Positions 14,290 through 17,189 of a stretch of 17,189 nucleotides of DNA are shown in pieces. The DNA is from Desulfobacterales bacterium. GTDB lineage: Bacteria > Desulfobacterota > Desulfobacteria > Desulfobacterales > Desulfobacteraceae. Each line of letters begins with the position of its first letter. Positions within the stretch are counted from its first letter, which is position 1. The stretch is taken from the NCBI GenBank assembly GCA_022361135.1, contig JAKSBM010000874.1, positions 1 to 17,189 on the forward strand, given 5' to 3'. Both the position numbers and the translations under genes were made by a program. The notes beneath the pieces are model-generated. The model was not told the DNA's origin. It did not search any database and saw only the letters and a list, made by a program, of their open reading frames with translations.

Positions 14290-15483
14290 TTAGAATCCCG
14301 CCGGGAAGGGGGAGGCCAATTTTTTTTCCAGGGATTTCTGGGCGGCCAGGTCGGCCATGTTCCGGCGGAGGAGTTCCATGCAGTCTTCGATGGATTCCTT
14401 GGTGTTGAGGGCGTCGGGATTCTCCCGGATCCCCTTGAAAAGGGCCTGGACCACCCGGGGATCAAACCGGGTTCCCACCCCCTCCTGGATTTCCCGGATG
14501 GCCGACGGCAGATCCTTCCGGGGCATGTGGGGCCGGCCCGAAAGCAGGGTTTCCAGGGCATCGCAAACGGTGATGATCCGTGCCCCCAGGGGGATCTCTT
14601 CCCCGGAAATCCCCGAGGGGTAGCCGCGGCCGTCAAAGCGTTCGTGGTGGTTGCGGACCAGGGGGGCCATGTCGCAGAAAAAGGAGAGGGGGGCCAGGAT
14701 GTCCGCCCCCAGGTCGGGGTGGCGTTTGATCTGGTCCATTTCCCTGGCATTGAGTTTCCCCAACCGTTCCAAAACCTGGTCCTGGGCCCCGATTTTCCCG
14801 ATGTCGTGGAGGATGGCGGCGTGGAAGATGGTATTTACCTCCCCCTTGGGAAGTCCCAGGGTCCGGGCCGTGACCCGGGAGAGGGCGGCCACCCGGCGGG
14901 AATGGCCGTGGGTGACGGCGTCCCGGGCTTCAATGGCCAGGGCAAATCCTTCCACGATTTCCCGGTACATGGCCAGCATCTTTTCATCGTAGCCAATGGC
15001 CTTTTCCAGGGCCAGGGCCCCCTGTTCCCCCAGGGCCTCCACCAGCTCGGTTTCCGCCCCGGTCAAGGAGCGGTTCCCCATGAAATAAACAGCCAAAAGG
15101 CCGGTGTAGGGGCCGGTGATGTCAAAGAACATCCCGGTGATGGCATTGATTTTCCGCTTCCCCAGCCGCTCCAGGTCGGGGATGTCGCTATTGGCACGGG
15201 CATCCAGGATCTGGACATGGTCAGACTGCCGCTCCTTGAAAATGGTCATGAGGTCCGGGTAATCCACCTTGAGGAGGCTCCGGTAGTCAAACCCGTGGAA
15301 AATCCGGGTTTCAATGCGCCGGCTCCGGGTATCCAGAATCCAATAGATGCAGCCCTTGGCCTCCAGGGCCGTGGTAATGTTTTCCACGATGGTGGTCAGG
15401 ATCTCCCGGGTGTCGTTGTTGGCGTGGATTTTCTTTGAGATCCGGGCGAATAATTTAAAATAGCTGTGAAAGTCGGGTTCCAT
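14290..15483 (-). CDS. GAF-HD-GYP protein, probable cyclic di-GMP phosphodiesterase
   Basis: A cytoplasmic signalling protein of 397 residues. The N-terminal half (about 5-165) has the pattern of a GAF sensor domain (LTTIVENITTALEAKGCIYWILD...LLAVYFMGNRSLTGAETELVEALG). The C-terminal HD-GYP domain (about 170-350) is complete: HGHSRRV (192-198), HDIGK (226-230), KRHPDLGADIL, the HHERFDGRGYP signature (279-289), and a later ARIITVCDALE with the metal-ligand type Asp308. All residues expected for a metal-dependent c-di-GMP phosphodiesterase are in place, so activity is likely. The ATG at 15483 is chosen because GAGG lies 7 bases upstream; a TTG two codons earlier is too close to that site. It converges with the acyltransferase gene with a 47-base gap and no obvious terminator. 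Confidence 0.88.
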   Translation of the reverse strand: MEPDFHSYFKLFARISKKIHANNDTREILTTIVENITTALEAKGCIYWILDTRSRRIETRIFHGFDYRSLLKVDYPDLMTIFKERQSDHVQILDARANSDIPDLERLGKRKINAITGMFFDITGPYTGLLAVYFMGNRSLTGAETELVEALGEQGALALEKAIGYDEKMLAMYREIVEGFALAIEARDAVTHGHSRRVAALSRVTARTLGLPKGEVNTIFHAAILHDIGKIGAQDQVLERLGKLNAREMDQIKRHPDLGADILAPLSFFCDMAPLVRNHHERFDGRGYPSGISGEEIPLGARIITVCDALETLLSGRPHMPRKDLPSAIREIQEGVGTRFDPRVVQALFKGIRENPDALNTKESIEDCMELLRRNMADLAAQKSLEKKLASPFPAGF

Positions 15484-15502
15484 TTTCAAGCCTCTTTGGG
15501 GT

Positions 15503-15534
15503 AAAGGGCCCCTGGAATGATCCGGGGGCCCTTT
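15503..15534. terminator. Thirteen-pair hairpin between the methyltransferase and HD-GYP genes
   Basis: AAAGGGCCCCTGG (15503-15515) pairs with CCGGGGGCCCTTT (15522-15534) around AATGAT, with one G-U pair. On the minus strand, the direction of both genes, it begins 5 bases after the methyltransferase stop and ends just before the HD-GYP ribosome site, but only TTT and then ACC follow. On the plus strand five T follow. It probably ends or dampens the methyltransferase transcript and lies in the leader of the HD-GYP gene. Confidence 0.55.
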
Positions 15535-15538
15535 TTGC

Positions 15539-16150
15539 TTAATTGTCTTCCATCATTCCCTGGCCCAGCCGGCTGCCGGGGGGATGGAGGATGAATGTAT
15601 CAAAATTGCGTCCTTTTATGGTTTGGATGGCCATCCCCGTCCCCTGGGCATATGGGGTGGGGTCGGTTTCGTCCGGGTGGGTGGGATCCAGCTTTCTCAC
15701 CATCTCCACGGCCTTTGGGTTGGGCTCTAAAAAACAGATGATCCCATGGGGTTTCAGGATTCTGTGTAACTCTTTGATCACTGTGCTGCGCTGGTTTTCA
15801 TCAATGTGGTGCAGGGATCCCAAAGAAAAAATCGCATCAAAGTTTTGGTCCTGGAATGGGAGCGCCAGGGCGTTCAAGGCTTTGAATTTGATTTTGTGGT
15901 TCACGCCGACCTTTTTTGCATTGTCCAGCCAATCCTGGTTGGCGTAGATGGAATCATCGTCTTCGGGTTCTCCGGTGAGGACATGGTACCCGGCCAGGGC
16001 CAGGGTAATGGCCATGCTCCCCATGCCGGTGCCCACATCCAGTATTTTGGCGTCCCGGGGTAAATTCAGCAGTTCCACTGCCGCTGCCGTATCCTCGGCG
16101 GAAAAGGAAAAACCATCACCGAGGATTTCCATCGATTGTTTCAGATCCAT
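15539..16150 (-). CDS. Class I SAM-dependent methyltransferase
   Basis: A 203-residue protein with a Rossmann-type methyltransferase core. Motif I is ILDVGTGMGSMAITLA (36-51), with the glycine-rich SAM loop at 39-44. A motif II-like acidic residue sits in VLTGEPED, and NFDAIFSLGSLHHID (103-117) and ELHRILKPHGIICFLEPN (127-144) match the Methyltransf_11 pattern of small-molecule or ubiquinone/menaquinone-type methyltransferases. The substrate cannot be told. Start at 16150 is supported by AAGGAG 7 bases upstream. It lies 81 bases downstream of the four-helix membrane protein on the same strand, so the two may form an operon. The C-terminal ~40 residues (TDPTPYAQGTGMA...) lie outside the core and may cover the substrate site. 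Confidence 0.85.
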   Translation of the reverse strand: MDLKQSMEILGDGFSFSAEDTAAAVELLNLPRDAKILDVGTGMGSMAITLALAGYHVLTGEPEDDDSIYANQDWLDNAKKVGVNHKIKFKALNALALPFQDQNFDAIFSLGSLHHIDENQRSTVIKELHRILKPHGIICFLEPNPKAVEMVRKLDPTHPDETDPTPYAQGTGMAIQTIKGRNFDTFILHPPGSRLGQGMMEDN

Positions 16151-16231
16151 GGGGACTCCTTGTTTGTCTGGCGGTTAAATGACTATTGGTTGGTTTGTCC
16201 ATGATGGGTTCCGTGTTTTGTATTTTTCCCA

Positions 16232-16684
16232 TTAGGGCGTCGGATTGGCCCGGGGCAGGTTTTTCCACCCCTTTATCAGTCCGGTGATGAAGATCAGGGC
16301 GGCGATGAATGCCAGCAGGGAAAAGACCACAAATCGCGGGGCCAAGGGAATGGGGCTTTGGATGATGCCGGCCACGGCCAGGGCCTCGGGGAAGAACAGG
16401 ATGCCGCGGAGGAAGAAAATTCCTCCCAGGGCCACCAGGACCCATTTCAGGCCGGGCAGGGGGCGGATTTTTCCGGCGCCGGAGAGGGCGTAGCAGCCGG
16501 AGACCGTGGCCAGGAGACTGATAGCCAGGCTGGTCCCCACAAGGACCAGGCGATCCTGGACCAGGAATTCCGGGGCCCCGAAGTAGAGGCTCAGGCTTGG
16601 GGAAAATCCAATGGCGGCTTGGAAAATGGCAAAGAAAAAACAAAGAAGGCCGGAGAGCAGAAGCAAGGGGTTGGAAGAAGTCAT
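16232..16684 (-). CDS. Four-helix membrane protein of unknown function
   Basis: I do not recognise a family with confidence. The 150-residue product has four predicted membrane helices at about 6-27, 45-69, 79-99 and 117-137, short loops, and a basic C-terminus (KGWKNLPRANPTP) that would lie in the cytoplasm with an N-in topology. The size and helix pattern resemble small DoxX-like or other uncharacterised four-helix integral membrane proteins; this is only a resemblance in shape. AAAGGAG 6 bases before the ATG supports the start. It is followed by the methyltransferase gene on the same strand. Confidence 0.7.
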   Translation of the reverse strand: MTSSNPLLLLSGLLCFFFAIFQAAIGFSPSLSLYFGAPEFLVQDRLVLVGTSLAISLLATVSGCYALSGAGKIRPLPGLKWVLVALGGIFFLRGILFFPEALAVAGIIQSPIPLAPRFVVFSLLAFIAALIFITGLIKGWKNLPRANPTP

Positions 16685-16748
16685 AGGTTTCTCCTTTCTA
16701 GGGGTTCTGAAAAAGCCACCTGGGGGAATGATTTCTCAGATCAAGAGA

Positions 16749-16777
16749 TCCATAGCAGTAATTGGACTTTGAGTAAA
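16749..16777 (-). promoter_or_regulatory. Weak candidate promoter for the four-helix protein gene
   Basis: On the minus strand TTTACT (16777-16772), a 17-base spacer and TATGGA (16754-16749, preceded by TGC as in extended -10 sites) lie 65 bases upstream of the ATG at 16684. The match is modest. The rest of 16685-16924 shows nothing else I can name, and open frames there lack family resemblance. Confidence 0.25.
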
Positions 16778-16924
16778 GGCGTAAAGGGAATTGGTGGGCT
16801 GTGTTTATGGGGTCGGGCGGAGGGAAAGGGGATTCCTGGAGGTTTGGGATGGGAGAACTTGCGGTCGCCCCATGCAGGGCGGTTGGTTGGGTGGGAATCG
16901 GTGGCAGCGCACCGGAAAAATAAG

Positions 16925-16961
16925 AACCGGGGATGGCAAACGCCGACCCCGGTTTTGTTTT
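16925..16961. terminator. Probable bidirectional terminator after the VOC gene
   Basis: AACCGGGG (16925-16932) pairs with CCCCGGTT (16947-16954); the loop can form a further GGC/GCC pairing. On the plus strand TTTTGTTTT follows. On the minus strand, 25 bases beyond the VOC stop codon, the hairpin is followed by CTTATTTTT. The minus-strand VOC transcript is its most likely client. Confidence 0.7.
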
Positions 16962-16979
16962 CAGGTTAAGGTATGGAAA

Positions 16980-17189
16980 TTAAATCCCCCGCAAATGCCC
17001 CCGTTTGCGGCCGCATTCCATTTCCCAGATCACTCCGTAGGGATCCCTCCAATAGAAGAAGGAGACCGGGAAGGGGGTGAGCATCATGGGCGGGCCCACG
17101 TCGTCATCCTTCTCCTGGGGATCGGAGGCGGGATAGTGGACCAGTTCCACCCCGGGCTGGTCCTTGAGGTATTCAAAGGCCTCGAAAAC
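16980..17189 (-). CDS. VOC (glyoxalase/bleomycin-resistance fold) protein, C-terminal part only
   Basis: An open frame enters from the right edge and stops at 16980, giving the last 69 residues. It contains FFYWRDPYGVIWEMECG (44-60), which has the form of the final VOC strand with its usual metal-ligand glutamate (DPxGxxxEME-like). It is preceded by GPPMMLTPFPVS and a PASDPQEKDDD loop. VOC proteins include glyoxalase I, dioxygenases and epimerases; the visible part cannot separate them. The tail RKRGHLRGI is basic. The 5' end lies outside the window. Confidence 0.7.
   Translation of the reverse strand, partial: VFEAFEYLKDQPGVELVHYPASDPQEKDDDVGPPMMLTPFPVSFFYWRDPYGVIWEMECGRKRGHLRGI

Noticed and set aside
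14227..15438. 403-codon open frame on the plus strand
   Set aside because: It mirrors the HD-GYP gene, whose catalytic signature is complete; the mirror protein is a Gly/Pro-rich shadow without a ribosome site.
16358..16969. 203-codon open frame on the plus strand
   Set aside because: Half of it is antisense to the four-helix membrane protein; the remainder is low-complexity Gly/Arg sequence running through a terminator hairpin.
1..17189. CRISPR arrays, insertion sequences, tRNA or rRNA genes, phage genes
   Set aside because: I saw no spaced repeats, transposase motifs, terminal repeats or cloverleaf-like sequence on either strand, though reading by eye could miss a small RNA.

Overview
The window is GC-rich bacterial DNA, almost certainly from a Gram-negative anaerobe of the Desulfobacterota (sulfate-reducer type, Desulfobacterales-like). 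The signs are a DUF3786/4Fe-4S protein, a TRAP binding protein, HD-GYP and hybrid-kinase signalling proteins, Shine-Dalgarno-led genes packed with short overlaps, and an AGPS-like ether-lipid enzyme. This placement is inference; no rRNA or other phylogenetic marker is present.

Layout. (1) 1-1047, minus: a TRAP transporter substrate-binding protein, with what looks like the start of the next TRAP gene running off the left edge. (2) 1168-3988, plus: a stress-response cassette of a Spy/CpxP-like periplasmic protein, a BaeS-type sensor kinase and a BaeR-type regulator. It is preceded by helically phased TTGCACA repeats and closed by a terminator. (3) 4109-4903, plus: a 4Fe-4S/DUF3786 protein whose 3' end overlaps the tail of a convergent membrane hybrid histidine kinase (4830-7085, minus). 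(4) 7104-7907: an 804-bp stretch with no intact gene. It holds the frameshifted remnant of a TPR-repeat gene, the strong terminator left behind it, and the promoter/operator of the next operon. (5) 7908-14242, plus: the most interesting part, fadR - glpD-like - FGGY kinase - alkyl-DHAP-synthase-like flavoprotein - DUF374 acyltransferase. The first four genes overlap one another, and a perfect palindrome resembling a FadR operator lies upstream. (6) 14290-16684, minus: a GAF/HD-GYP phosphodiesterase, a SAM methyltransferase and a four-helix membrane protein. (7) 16980-17189, minus: the C-terminal end of a VOC (glyoxalase-fold) protein cut by the right edge, with a probable bidirectional terminator after it.

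Working together. The fadR operon contains what is needed to interconvert glycerol/glycerol-3-phosphate, DHAP and acyl- or alkyl-DHAP, and to acylate the product, under a regulator of the acyl-CoA-responsive FadR type. It reads as a bacterial ether-glycerolipid module, either biosynthetic or used to salvage alkylglycerols; the sequence does not settle the direction. The bae-like cassette reads as envelope or metal stress sensing with a chaperone-like output.
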